Source: Bacilli bacterium (lineage in GTDB: Bacteria > Bacillota_I > Bacilli_A > RF39 > UBA660). Taken from it: DNA of 39,234 nt. The stretch covers positions 1 through 39,234 of the forward strand of contig JAFUYX010000049.1 in NCBI GenBank assembly GCA_017476885.1, in the 5' to 3' direction. Shown in pieces: positions 7,084 through 14,735 of this stretch (its first letter is position 1; every line of letters starts with the position of its first letter). The notes below the pieces were generated by a model that saw only the letters and a list, made by a program, of their open reading frames with translations, ran no database searches and was not told where the DNA came from. The position numbers were made by a program, and so were the translations under genes.

Positions 7084-8586
7084 CTATTCTTCACGCTTAC
7101 AAGAATCTCCTAAAATATCTTGAATATCATACTCTTCTGAGAATAAATCAGTATCAAATTCATCAGGCAAAGAATCTACAGAAAGTGTCGTATTAATAGA
7201 AATCTGCAATTTATCTTGATTAAATGTAGCAACACCTTCAATTCCATTAATAGAATTGGAAGAATTATAAGATTCTACCGCTTCATTATAAGAAGCTTCA
7301 TCTGAATAAGTAAAAGTAACAACTTTAGAAGCATCATGGATATAACCTTCAAAATCAATTCCAAATCGATAAGCTAAAACTTCGCCTTCCTCATCTCCAT
7401 CAAGTTCACACGCATAATAATATTCTGGAGCATGAGCATCTACAATCAGTTTTGCAGTTTCAGTAACAGTATTATTATATAAATCAGTAATCTCTAAAGA
7501 AACTTCATAAGTTCCCTCTGTTGTAGTACTAACTTCCTGAACAAAACGAACATATTCAGTATTTTCATCAATACTAGCATCTTCCACTGTCACAATAAAA
7601 TCTTTTGGCGATACTTCAGCATTTGGAACTACAGTAACATCTTTAACAACAACAACTGGAGGCAAAGTATCTTTTACTTCAACCGTTTGTTTTCCAGACG
7701 ATACACTACCACAAGTTATTGTATACTCATAAGTTCTAGCAACTTTCGTATCAATAGTAGAACTTACACTACACTCACTAGAAGGCATTCCACTAACAAT
7801 TGCAAATGTAGATGCAGATGTTAAATCAAGATCTACTCCTAACTGAATTTCTTTCAAAAAAGGATTAATGGTAACGGCTTCTGTTTTAGACTTACTTCCA
7901 AAAAGGACAAACCAAACGCCAAAGCCAACAGCAGCAACAAGAACAACCACCAAAACAAGAATTAACGTTTTATTCATAGGTTTCTTTTCTTTTCCAATCC
8001 CAACAGGTGCTTGAGGTGGCACAGGAATACCCATATTAGGCATTGGTGCACCAGGCATTCCTCCCATTGCTGGTGGAACCATTCCTGGACCAGCAGGCAT
8101 TCCAACAGGTGGTGTGGTCTGATTCATATCGGGTGCAACTGGAGGTGTTGGATTAAGATTCGTATCAGCAGTCAATGGTGTAGACATTAAAGGACTTACT
8201 GTAGGTTCTGGTGTAGCAGCAACCGGAGTTTCTACAACACCCATAGGATTTAAATTCATATTAGGTGAAGGTTGCACTGGAGCACCCACCTCTGGTTGAG
8301 GCATAGGACTTGGAGGTACAACAGGTGAAACTGGAGCACCCACCTCTGGTTGAGGCATAGGACTTGAAGGTACAACAGGTGAAACTGGAGTACCTACCTC
8401 TGGTTGAGGCATAGGACTTGGAGGTGCAACAGGTGAAACTGGATCCCCCATCTCTGGTTGAGACATAGGAACAGGATTAACATTCATTCCCATCCCATTA
8501 TCAGCCGGATTTATAGGAGTGGGAACTGGATTAGGAACCCCTCCTCCATTCATATTTACATTATTAGGTATTTGATCATTATTCAT
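7084..8586 (-). CDS. Pro-rich repeat membrane protein with Ig-like ectodomain
   Basis: The 500-residue protein has three parts. Residues 1-200 are low complexity, rich in Pro, Met, Asn and Gly, and contain about three copies of an 18-residue repeat (core MPQPEVGxPVSPVVP). A single membrane helix lies at about 207-229. Lysines just before it (KEKKPMNK) suggest that the Pro-rich part is inside and residues 230-500 are outside. The outer part includes an Ig-like/HYR-like stretch (about 295-385, with DTLPPVVVV and YEVSLEITDLYNNTVTETA) and a Cys-containing C-terminal domain. There is no signal peptide. AGAGGG stands 7 nt before the ATG. Function is unknown. Confidence 0.75.
   Translation of the reverse strand: MNNDQIPNNVNMNGGGVPNPVPTPINPADNGMGMNVNPVPMSQPEMGDPVSPVAPPSPMPQPEVGTPVSPVVPSSPMPQPEVGAPVSPVVPPSPMPQPEVGAPVQPSPNMNLNPMGVVETPVAATPEPTVSPLMSTPLTADTNLNPTPPVAPDMNQTTPPVGMPAGPGMVPPAMGGMPGAPMPNMGIPVPPQAPVGIGKEKKPMNKTLILVLVVVLVAAVGFGVWFVLFGSKSKTEAVTINPFLKEIQLGVDLDLTSASTFAIVSGMPSSECSVSSTIDTKVARTYEYTITCGSVSSGKQTVEVKDTLPPVVVVKDVTVVPNAEVSPKDFIVTVEDASIDENTEYVRFVQEVSTTTEGTYEVSLEITDLYNNTVTETAKLIVDAHAPEYYYACELDGDEEGEVLAYRFGIDFEGYIHDASKVVTFTYSDEASYNEAVESYNSSNSINGIEGVATFNQDKLQISINTTLSVDSLPDEFDTDLFSEEYDIQDILGDSCKREE
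8281..8460 (-). repeat. 54-bp in-frame tandem repeat, about 3.3 copies
   Basis: Three near-identical 54-bp units encode the 18-residue Pro-rich repeat, with a diverged partial copy on the N-terminal side. Units differ by single substitutions (for example APP/PSS/PPS). Copy-number change would keep the frame, so length variation between strains is plausible. Confidence 0.85.
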
Positions 8587-8623
8587 ACATATCCCTCTTA
8601 TTCTATTTTTCTATCTATTTCAT

Positions 8624-8652
8624 ATTATACTAATTTTTAGTAGAACATGCAA
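8624..8652 (-). promoter_or_regulatory. Promoter of the Pro-rich membrane protein gene
   Basis: On the minus strand TTGCAT and TATAAT are 17 nt apart, about 38 nt before the start codon. The -10 is perfect; the -35 is weak. Confidence 0.5.
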
Positions 8653-8653
8653 G

Positions 8654-8684
8654 AAAAAATGTGTAATTTACATTACACATTTTT
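8654..8684 (-). terminator. Terminator of the glucosaminidase-like gene
   Basis: AAAAATGTGTAAT/ATTACACATTTTT forms a stem of at least 9 bp with a 4-nt loop and a U-run on the minus strand. It overlaps the stop codon. Confidence 0.8.
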
Positions 8685-9350
8685 AATCTTATTCATATAA
8701 TTATTAATCTTTCCAGCCCAAGTTTGACTCATTGCATACTTAGGTCCAATTGTTTCTGGCGTTGTAAGTCCTTTTTGAATATAATTACGAGATAAATTTC
8801 GAATCATAGCTTCAATACCTGCATCTAATGATTCAAAAGCAGCCCATCCATTACATCCTTGACCACGCATTCCACCAACATTATTACAACTTCGAACTAA
8901 ATTACTACAAGTCCAAGTACAACCAGTTTCATGTAGAGTAATAGCAACTGCTAAATAAGGATCTACACCATATTCAATGGAATACTTAGCAAATGAATGT
9001 CCATAACCTTCTAAAGTAGAAGATAAACTTTTATCTAATTTTGCAGCAAGCTGTTCCATTGTCATGCCATCATAAACAATCTCAGGAGAAGAAGCTTTTA
9101 AACTTACAATTTCAATTTCTTGTTTTATAATACCATTTGTATTAACATCTACTTTAGCAAGTCTCTCATCAATAACACTTTGCCTTTGTCCCTTAAGCAT
9201 CACTGCTTCAAAAAACATATTTCCAATTGTTGTAAAATTACTATTTAAAGATAAAACTGTCACATGTTGTAACTTAAAAAATGAGAATTGTATAAGCGCT
9301 ATAAAAAGTAACGCTAGAGATACTCGTTTAACCGAGGGTAATTTTTTCAT
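8673..9350 (-). CDS. Glucosaminidase-like peptidoglycan hydrolase
   Basis: This is a membrane-tethered or secreted wall hydrolase of 225 residues. The N-terminus has a hydrophobic helix (about 11-29). Residues 115-225 form a lysozyme-like fold of the GH73/glucosaminidase type: YGVDPYLAVAITLHETGC with the likely catalytic Glu at 141, NNVGGMRG, then LDAGIEAMIRNL and a C-terminal IGPKYA...WAGKI segment. Four cysteines lie in the catalytic domain, so disulfides are likely. The region between helix and domain (30-110) is a linker or stalk. GGATGG is 9 nt before the ATG. Its role in wall turnover is inferred. Confidence 0.8.
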   Translation of the reverse strand: MKKLPSVKRVSLALLFIALIQFSFFKLQHVTVLSLNSNFTTIGNMFFEAVMLKGQRQSVIDERLAKVDVNTNGIIKQEIEIVSLKASSPEIVYDGMTMEQLAAKLDKSLSSTLEGYGHSFAKYSIEYGVDPYLAVAITLHETGCTWTCSNLVRSCNNVGGMRGQGCNGWAAFESLDAGIEAMIRNLSRNYIQKGLTTPETIGPKYAMSQTWAGKINNYMNKIKNV

Positions 9351-9378
9351 TTCTACTAACCATCCTTTTCTTTTCCGG

Positions 9379-9419
9379 AAAGTAACTACATTATACTATA
9401 TTCTATGTTACTTTGTCAA
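9379..9419 (-). promoter_or_regulatory. Strong promoter with overlapping inverted repeat
   Basis: TTGACA (9414-9419) and TATAAT (9390-9395) on the minus strand are 18 nt apart, both consensus. An 8-bp inverted repeat AAAGTAAC (9379-9386) and GTTACTTT (9407-9414), 20 nt apart, brackets the -10 and touches the -35. This looks like an operator for a dimeric regulator. Confidence 0.65.
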
Positions 9420-9503
9420 ATTTTGAACAAAAAAGAGAAAACATTTGTTTGCTAAAAATAGGATGAATAGGCATCAGAAAAGGGAAAAATAAGCATTAAA
9501 AAA

Positions 9504-10025
9504 TTATCCAAAAAAGAGAAATGTAATGACAAAAGCCGCTACAATTCCAACAAAATCGGCAAATAATCCTGCACTTAAAGCATGTCTAGTATTCTTCACT
9601 TTAATAGATCCAAAATAAAGTGCCAAAACATAAATAGTAGTATCTGTACACCCTTGCAAAGTACTAGCCAGTCTTCCTACAAAAGAATCTGGTCCATATA
9701 AAGAAAAAAGGTTATTCATAACAGCCAAAGAAGCTGTCCCACTAATCGGACGTATCAAAGCCATTGATAGTACTTCAATCGGTACATGAACAAGATTTAA
9801 AATAGGACTTAAAAAAGAAAAAAAATATCCCAAAAAATTAGATTTTAAAAACAAATTCGTAGCAAACACCATAGCAATCACGGCAGGTGCAATATGAAAG
9901 ATAGTCACTAATCCATTTTTAGCCCCAATAAGAAAAGAATCATACAAATTCACTTTTTTTAAAAACCCATATAATAAGATTCCTATGACAAACAACGGAA
10001 CAATCAATTCACTAAGTTTTAGCAA
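9504..10025 (-). CDS. spmB: Spore maturation protein SpmB family
   Basis: This multi-span membrane protein of 173 residues belongs to the SpmB/nucleoside-recognition (Gate) family. Matching stretches are RPISGTASLAV, the conserved LQGCTDTTIYVLALYFG, and RHALSAGLFADFVGI. In B. subtilis the dacB-spmA-spmB operon helps dehydrate the spore core, but the family also occurs in bacteria that do not sporulate. The start is TTG at 10025, with AAAGGAGG 7 nt upstream, overlapping the spmA end by 14 bp. It is the last gene of the operon; no clear terminator hairpin is visible in 9421-9503. Confidence 0.9.
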   Translation of the reverse strand: MLKLSELIVPLFVIGILLYGFLKKVNLYDSFLIGAKNGLVTIFHIAPAVIAMVFATNLFLKSNFLGYFFSFLSPILNLVHVPIEVLSMALIRPISGTASLAVMNNLFSLYGPDSFVGRLASTLQGCTDTTIYVLALYFGSIKVKNTRHALSAGLFADFVGIVAAFVITFLFFG

Positions 10026-10599
10026 GTTTCTTCCTCCTTTTTATATAATCAAAAATAAGACCAGAAACGTTTGAACAAAGGGTAGCTAAAATACTGGTAA
10101 TAATAATTTCTGTTGGATTGACACTTCCATGAATCATACGAAGACTAATCACTGTAGTAGGAACAATCGTAACACCACCCGTATTTAAAACCAAAAATGT
10201 CACCATAGCTTCGGTTGCACACTCTTTATGAGGATTGTCATTTTGCATGCATTCCATTGCTTTTAACCCAAAAGGAGTAGCAGCACTTCCAAGCCCTAAG
10301 GCATTTGCACAAATATTAGAAGCGATATATCCTAAAGCAGGATGATTTCGAGGTAAACTAGGAAACAATTTACTAAGAAAAGGTCTTAATAAATTCGAAA
10401 ACTTTTCAAGCAATCCAGAATCTTCAGCAATCTGCATAATTCCTGTCCATAAAACAAGTAAAGGCATCATCTCTAATAAAAGTTCGATTCCATCTTTTCC
10501 GCCGCTTAAAATAAAAGAATTTAATTCTTTCAAATGTCCTGTCACACAAAAAGTAAGAGAACCCACAACAATAAAAAAAATCCAGATAAACGTTACCAT
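10012..10599 (-). CDS. spmA: Spore maturation protein SpmA family
   Basis: This partner of SpmB is a membrane protein of about 195 residues with a Gate-type domain. The family core NICANALGLGSAATPFGLKA is clear, followed by LNTGGVTIVPTTVIS. The ATG at 10599 is chosen because GAGGTGG precedes it by 8 nt; it overlaps the last codons of dacB (ATGGTAA). The order dacB-spmA-spmB is the same as in Bacillus, but whether this organism sporulates cannot be judged here. Confidence 0.92.
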   Translation of the reverse strand: MVTFIWIFFIVVGSLTFCVTGHLKELNSFILSGGKDGIELLLEMMPLLVLWTGIMQIAEDSGLLEKFSNLLRPFLSKLFPSLPRNHPALGYIASNICANALGLGSAATPFGLKAMECMQNDNPHKECATEAMVTFLVLNTGGVTIVPTTVISLRMIHGSVNPTEIIITSILATLCSNVSGLIFDYIKRRKKLAKT

Positions 10600-11645
10600 G
10601 AGAATAGCCACCTCAAAAATTTTGTGAAAAATCCTTCTTTCTTTTCTTCCAACTTATTTAAAATTTTTTCGCTAGCCAGTAACTCATCTTTCAAAAACAC
10701 TTGAACAACCCCTGCTTCAGAACTATTCTCATTTGTTATTTGATACTCTACCCGTACTTTTTGGACTTCATCTTGTTTAAGAAGTCCATATAAACTACGT
10801 TCAAGATAATAGTTAGAATTTAAATTCTCTGAAAAAATAAATGTTTCCTTATCTACTAAAGTTACCCTTTGATAATCCCCAAACACTTCATCACACAAAT
10901 TCTTATGATCTAAAAAATCATTTCCATCATTCAACGTGACCACAATACAAGTCTTATCATCTTTTCTAGATGCTGTAACAAGAGTTCTCTTTGCCTTTTT
11001 AGTATACCCCGTTTTTCCTCCTAAAGCGTATTCAGACATAGAAAGCAATTTATTTTTATTATGCCAAACATAGGTCTTTCCTTCTCCTTTTACAGTATGA
11101 ATCTTAGTCCCAATAATTTTTAAAAACATTTCATTTTGAAGCGCATATCTCATTAAGATAGCCATATCTTTTGCAGTCGAAACATTTCCACTTCCATCAT
11201 CTTCTTCTAATCCATGCGGATTTAAAAATGTTGTATCCTTCATTCCAAGTTCATAAGCTTTTTGATTCATCAACATCACAAATTTTTCTAGATTACCAGA
11301 GATATGATAAGCAATCTCAATGGCCGCATCATTGCCCGAACGAAGCATCAAACCATACAAAAGATTCTCTAAACTCATCTCTTCTCCAACCTGAACATAG
11401 ATTCCGCTACCAAAGGACTTTAAAACTTCATTCCCAACTTTTCGAATCGAATTTAAATCACCATTCTCTAAAGCAATAATACACGTCATAATCTTAGTCG
11501 TAGATGCAATCAACTTCTTTTTCTCTTCACTTTTAGACATCAAAACTCTTCCCGTATCATAGTCCATTACAACATAAGACTCAGCCGAAATCGCTTGACA
11601 ACGGAAAGGAATAAAAAGCAACAACAATAAAAGTATTATTTTCAA
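10593..11645 (-). CDS. dacB: D-alanyl-D-alanine carboxypeptidase (DacB/DacF type)
   Basis: This low-molecular-weight penicillin-binding protein trims the terminal D-Ala from peptidoglycan stem peptides outside the membrane. The catalytic motifs are complete: STTK (SxxK, near residue 48), SGN (near 103) and KTG (near 211). A signal peptide (KIILLLLLLFIPF...CQA) opens the protein and the C-terminus is basic and aromatic as in membrane-bound PBP5. I choose TTG at 11645 because AGGTGATC is well spaced before it and the signal peptide then starts MKIILL. GTG at 11654 lies inside that site. It is the first gene of the dacB-spmA-spmB operon. Confidence 0.93.
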   Translation of the reverse strand: MKIILLLLLLFIPFRCQAISAESYVVMDYDTGRVLMSKSEEKKKLIASTTKIMTCIIALENGDLNSIRKVGNEVLKSFGSGIYVQVGEEMSLENLLYGLMLRSGNDAAIEIAYHISGNLEKFVMLMNQKAYELGMKDTTFLNPHGLEEDDGSGNVSTAKDMAILMRYALQNEMFLKIIGTKIHTVKGEGKTYVWHNKNKLLSMSEYALGGKTGYTKKAKRTLVTASRKDDKTCIVVTLNDGNDFLDHKNLCDEVFGDYQRVTLVDKETFIFSENLNSNYYLERSLYGLLKQDEVQKVRVEYQITNENSSEAGVVQVFLKDELLASEKILNKLEEKKEGFFTKFLRWLFSW

Positions 11646-11661
11646 GAAGATCACCTATCAA

Positions 11662-11691
11662 AGTATATGAGAGAAAAAAAGAATAATTCAA
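11662..11691 (-). promoter_or_regulatory. Promoter of dacB-spmA-spmB
   Basis: TTGAAT and TATACT on the minus strand are 18 nt apart. The -35 lies inside the leuS terminator stem. Confidence 0.45.
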
Positions 11692-11704
11692 ACAAGAATT
11701 ATCC
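11674..11704 (-). terminator. Terminator of leuS
   Basis: GGATAATTC/GAATTATTC forms a 9-bp stem with a 6-nt loop, followed by TTTTTTT. It includes the leuS stop codon. Confidence 0.85.
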
Positions 11705-14110
11705 TTTTACAATAATATTAACAATTTTATTAGGAACATAGATAAACTTCACAATAGGCTTTCCAGCAATATATTTCTGAATATTTTCAATTTCAAGAAC
11801 TCTATTTTGAACACTTTCTTCGCTATCATCTATAGTAACTTCTACTTCCCCTCTTAACTTACCATTGACTTGTACTCCAATAACCTTAGAAGATTCTTTT
11901 GTTTTTTCTTCATCATACTCTGGCCAAGAAGATTTACATAAGACTTCTCCTAAATGATACATCTCATTTAATTCTTCTGTAATATGAGGAGCAACTGGAT
12001 TTAGTAAAATTAACATTACTCTATAATCATCTTTACTAATACCACCATCAAACTTCTCATACTCGTTTAACATCGTCATTAAAGAAGCAATCGCCGTATT
12101 ATATTTCAAAGTAGAATAATCTTCAGTTACTTTTTTTATCGTTTTATGAACTAAAGCTTCATTAGTATATCCATTCTTATCATTTAAGTTCTCACCAAGT
12201 CTTTCAATTCTTTTTAAGAAACGGTCACACCCTTTTAAAGACTCCGTAGACCATGGAGCATCCATTTGATAATCTCCCATAAACATCTCGTAGCAACGTA
12301 AAGTATCAGCCCCATACTCTTTTACAATATCATCAGGATTAATCACATTTCCTTTAGATTTCGACATCTTTTCATTATTAGAGCCTAATATCATTCCATG
12401 AGATACTCTTGTCCAAATCATCTCTTTATTAGGAACTAAACCAATATTATATAAGAATTGAACCCAGAATCTAGCGTATAACAAGTGTCTTGCTGTATGC
12501 TCCATTCCACCATTATACCAATCTACTTTTCCCCAGTATTTCATCGCATCCATACTGGCAAAAGCCTTGTCATTATGTGGATCCATATATCTTAAGAAAT
12601 ACCAAGAAGAACCAGCCCACTGAGGCATCGTATCAGTTTCTCTTTTTGCATCTTTTCCACACTTAGGGCATTTACAATTCACAAAACTCTCAATTTTAGC
12701 AAGTGGACTCTCTCCCGTATCCGTAGGTTCATATTCTGCAACATCAGGAAGTAATACAGGCAAATCTTCCTCTGGAACTGGGACCCAACCACAAGTTTCA
12801 CAATAAATCATTGGAATGGGTTCTCCCCAGAATCTTTGTCGTCCAAATACCCAATCTCTCATCTTATAGTTATTTACTCTTCTAGCAATTCCTTTTTCCT
12901 CAAGTTTCTTAGTAATGGCTTCTTTGGCTTCTTCCACCGTCATTCCACTGAACTCTTCAGAATGAACAAGCTTAGCTCCAACACCTAAATAATCATGCTT
13001 TTCATATGCTTTCTCGCTGATATCTCCACCTAAAATAACTTCTTTAATTTCAAGATGATGTGCTTTAGCATACTCATAGTCCCTCTGATCATGCGCAGGA
13101 ACCGCCATCACTGCTCCTGTTCCATAATCTCCTAAAACAAAGTCCCCTAAGAAAATTGGTACTTCTTCCCCATTAATCGGATTAATAGCTTTAATTCCTT
13201 TCACTTCAACACCAGTTTTTCCTTTGTTAAGTTCAGTCCTGTCCATAGCAGACTTAAGACTCGTTTCTTTAATATAGGCTTCAACTTCACTCTTATTCTC
13301 CACTCTAGGCATTAACTCCTGAATTAACTTGCCATCTGGTGCAATGACAAAGAAAGTAATTCCATATACAGTTTCAATACATGTCGTAAATATAGAGAAT
13401 TTACCTCCACCAACAATATCGACATCCATCTCAACTCCAGTACTCTTACCAATCCAATTAATTTGTCCTAACTTCACTTTCTCGGCAAAATTTGTATCTT
13501 TTAATCCCTCAAGCAAATCATCAGCATAAGAAGCCATTCTTAACATCCATTGACTCTTCTCTCGTTGTTCCACTACCGTTCCACATCTCTCGCAAACACC
13601 ACCGGCAGCATCTTCATTGGATAATACCATCTTACATTTTGGACACCAATTTACTTTAGTAGCTTCCTTATAAGCCATATCATGCTTAAAGAACTGAATA
13701 AATTGCCACTGGGTCCATTTATAATAATCAGGATCAGTAGTAGAAAAAGCTCTATCCCAATCAAACGAAAAACCTATAGATTTCATCTGATTTCCAAAAG
13801 TTTTAATATTTTGTTCAACAACAACTTTAGGATGTTGATGAGTTTTAATTGCATACTCTTCAGCAGGTGCCCCAAAAGCATCATAACCCATGGGATATAA
13901 TACATTATATCCTTGCATACGTTTCATTCTAGCTAAAATATCTTGAGCGGTATATCCCCTAACATGACCAACATGTAATCCAGCACCACTAGGGTATGGA
14001 AATTCTACCAAAACATAATAATGAGGTTTCTCTCCTCCATTTTCAGCTTTAAAGATTTTATTCTCTTCCCAATATTTTTGCCATTTCTTTTCAATTTCTA
14101 AACGATTCAT
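11699..14110 (-). CDS. leuS: Leucyl-tRNA synthetase
   Basis: This enzyme charges tRNA-Leu with leucine. It is a class Ia synthetase of 803 residues, the normal bacterial length. The HIGH motif appears as HVGH at 46-49, followed by an insertion with a CPKC...CERC zinc knuckle, the CP1 editing domain, a second Cys pair region (CETC, CKCPKC), the KMSKS motif near residue 580, and a C-terminal anticodon-binding domain. It overlaps the upstream small membrane gene by 4 bp (ATGA). The operon starts with a T-box whose specifier reads CUU, so expression should rise when tRNA-Leu is uncharged. Confidence 0.98.
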   Translation of the reverse strand: MNRLEIEKKWQKYWEENKIFKAENGGEKPHYYVLVEFPYPSGAGLHVGHVRGYTAQDILARMKRMQGYNVLYPMGYDAFGAPAEEYAIKTHQHPKVVVEQNIKTFGNQMKSIGFSFDWDRAFSTTDPDYYKWTQWQFIQFFKHDMAYKEATKVNWCPKCKMVLSNEDAAGGVCERCGTVVEQREKSQWMLRMASYADDLLEGLKDTNFAEKVKLGQINWIGKSTGVEMDVDIVGGGKFSIFTTCIETVYGITFFVIAPDGKLIQELMPRVENKSEVEAYIKETSLKSAMDRTELNKGKTGVEVKGIKAINPINGEEVPIFLGDFVLGDYGTGAVMAVPAHDQRDYEYAKAHHLEIKEVILGGDISEKAYEKHDYLGVGAKLVHSEEFSGMTVEEAKEAITKKLEEKGIARRVNNYKMRDWVFGRQRFWGEPIPMIYCETCGWVPVPEEDLPVLLPDVAEYEPTDTGESPLAKIESFVNCKCPKCGKDAKRETDTMPQWAGSSWYFLRYMDPHNDKAFASMDAMKYWGKVDWYNGGMEHTARHLLYARFWVQFLYNIGLVPNKEMIWTRVSHGMILGSNNEKMSKSKGNVINPDDIVKEYGADTLRCYEMFMGDYQMDAPWSTESLKGCDRFLKRIERLGENLNDKNGYTNEALVHKTIKKVTEDYSTLKYNTAIASLMTMLNEYEKFDGGISKDDYRVMLILLNPVAPHITEELNEMYHLGEVLCKSSWPEYDEEKTKESSKVIGVQVNGKLRGEVEVTIDDSEESVQNRVLEIENIQKYIAGKPIVKFIYVPNKIVNIIVKG

Positions 14111-14484
14111 TCTTTTCTTCCTTCTTTCTTTTGATACCCCTTTTTAACCAAATGTCTTCCATAAATTTCATACATGGAATAAATCAATGCAAAAACAAGT
14201 ACAAATGCAATCATAAGCTGCCAACCAAAATCAACTGGAATAAAATTCATAAACGTCCAAACAAAGGACATAATAAATGCATCAATCATACTAATCCAAA
14301 GGATTTGTTTCCTTGCATTTAACTTTTTACTATCCAAATGAAATTTATTTTGAAGATACACAAGTTCAATGATTTCTCTTTTCTTCTTTCTTTTAATTTG
14401 CCTTAAATAAATAAAGTAAAGCAAAACAAAAATAATCAAAAAACAGAGCAAAAAAGTAAAGATATGCCACAAATAGTTTTCCAT
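14107..14484 (-). CDS. Small membrane protein, unknown function
   Basis: I do not recognise a characterised family. The protein of about 125 residues has an N-terminal membrane helix (about 5-26), a basic loop (RQIKRKKKR), a cytoplasmic-looking segment with IIELVYLQNKFHLD, then two more helices (about 66-85 and 92-112) and a basic tail ending GYQKKEGRKE. ATG at 14484 has AGAAAGAAG upstream; GTG at 14493 is less likely. It sits between the T-box and leuS and overlaps leuS by 4 bp, so it is regulated by leucine charging, although nothing in it suggests translation. Confidence 0.75.
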   Translation of the reverse strand: MENYLWHIFTFLLCFLIIFVLLYFIYLRQIKRKKKREIIELVYLQNKFHLDSKKLNARKQILWISMIDAFIMSFVWTFMNFIPVDFGWQLMIAFVLVFALIYSMYEIYGRHLVKKGYQKKEGRKE

Positions 14485-14499
14485 AAGAAACACTTCTTT

Positions 14500-14694
14500 C
14501 TAAAATAAAAAGACGATACCAAAGGAGTCTAACATATAGACGGTACCATCCTTACATTTCTCTTCATTCTTGATAAAGGAGAATTCTCCTAGCCGCTCCA
14601 AAAGCAAGTTCAATAAAATCTAATGTTTTGTTTCACCAACCCAAAACTCTCTAAAAAAAGATTTTTATCTACTACTCTTTTTTCTTCGCACTTC
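14500..14694 (-). promoter_or_regulatory. T-box riboswitch (Leu) for the leuS operon
   Basis: The minus-strand leader has Stem I features (AGAGAG, GGTTGGTGAAAC), a specifier context GAA-CTT-GC with codon CTT (Leu) at 14606-14608, and the T-box sequence AAGGATGGTACCGTC at 14539-14553. A terminator follows: GATGGTACC (14542-14550) pairs with GGTATCGTC (14512-14520), then a T-run. The T-box bases pair either in the antiterminator or in the terminator, as in known T-boxes. Two substitutions against the usual GGGTGGNACCGCG are visible. Confidence 0.88.
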
Positions 14695-14700
14695 TTTTCC

Positions 14701-14729
14701 ATTATATGAAATTTTTTTCTTTTTTTCAA
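14701..14729 (-). promoter_or_regulatory. Promoter of the leuS T-box operon
   Basis: TTGAAA and TATAAT on the minus strand are exactly 17 nt apart, placing the transcript start near 14694. Confidence 0.7.
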
Positions 14730-14735
14730 GCCCTA

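Noticed and set aside
8281-8460. CRISPR-like array
   Set aside because: The 54-bp units are directly adjacent without spacers and translate in frame as a Pro-rich repeat.
11645-11700. Sigma-E sporulation promoter before dacB
   Set aside because: CATATACTT vaguely resembles a sigma-E -10, but the spacing to any -35-like element is wrong, and a sigma-A-type pair overlaps the same bases.
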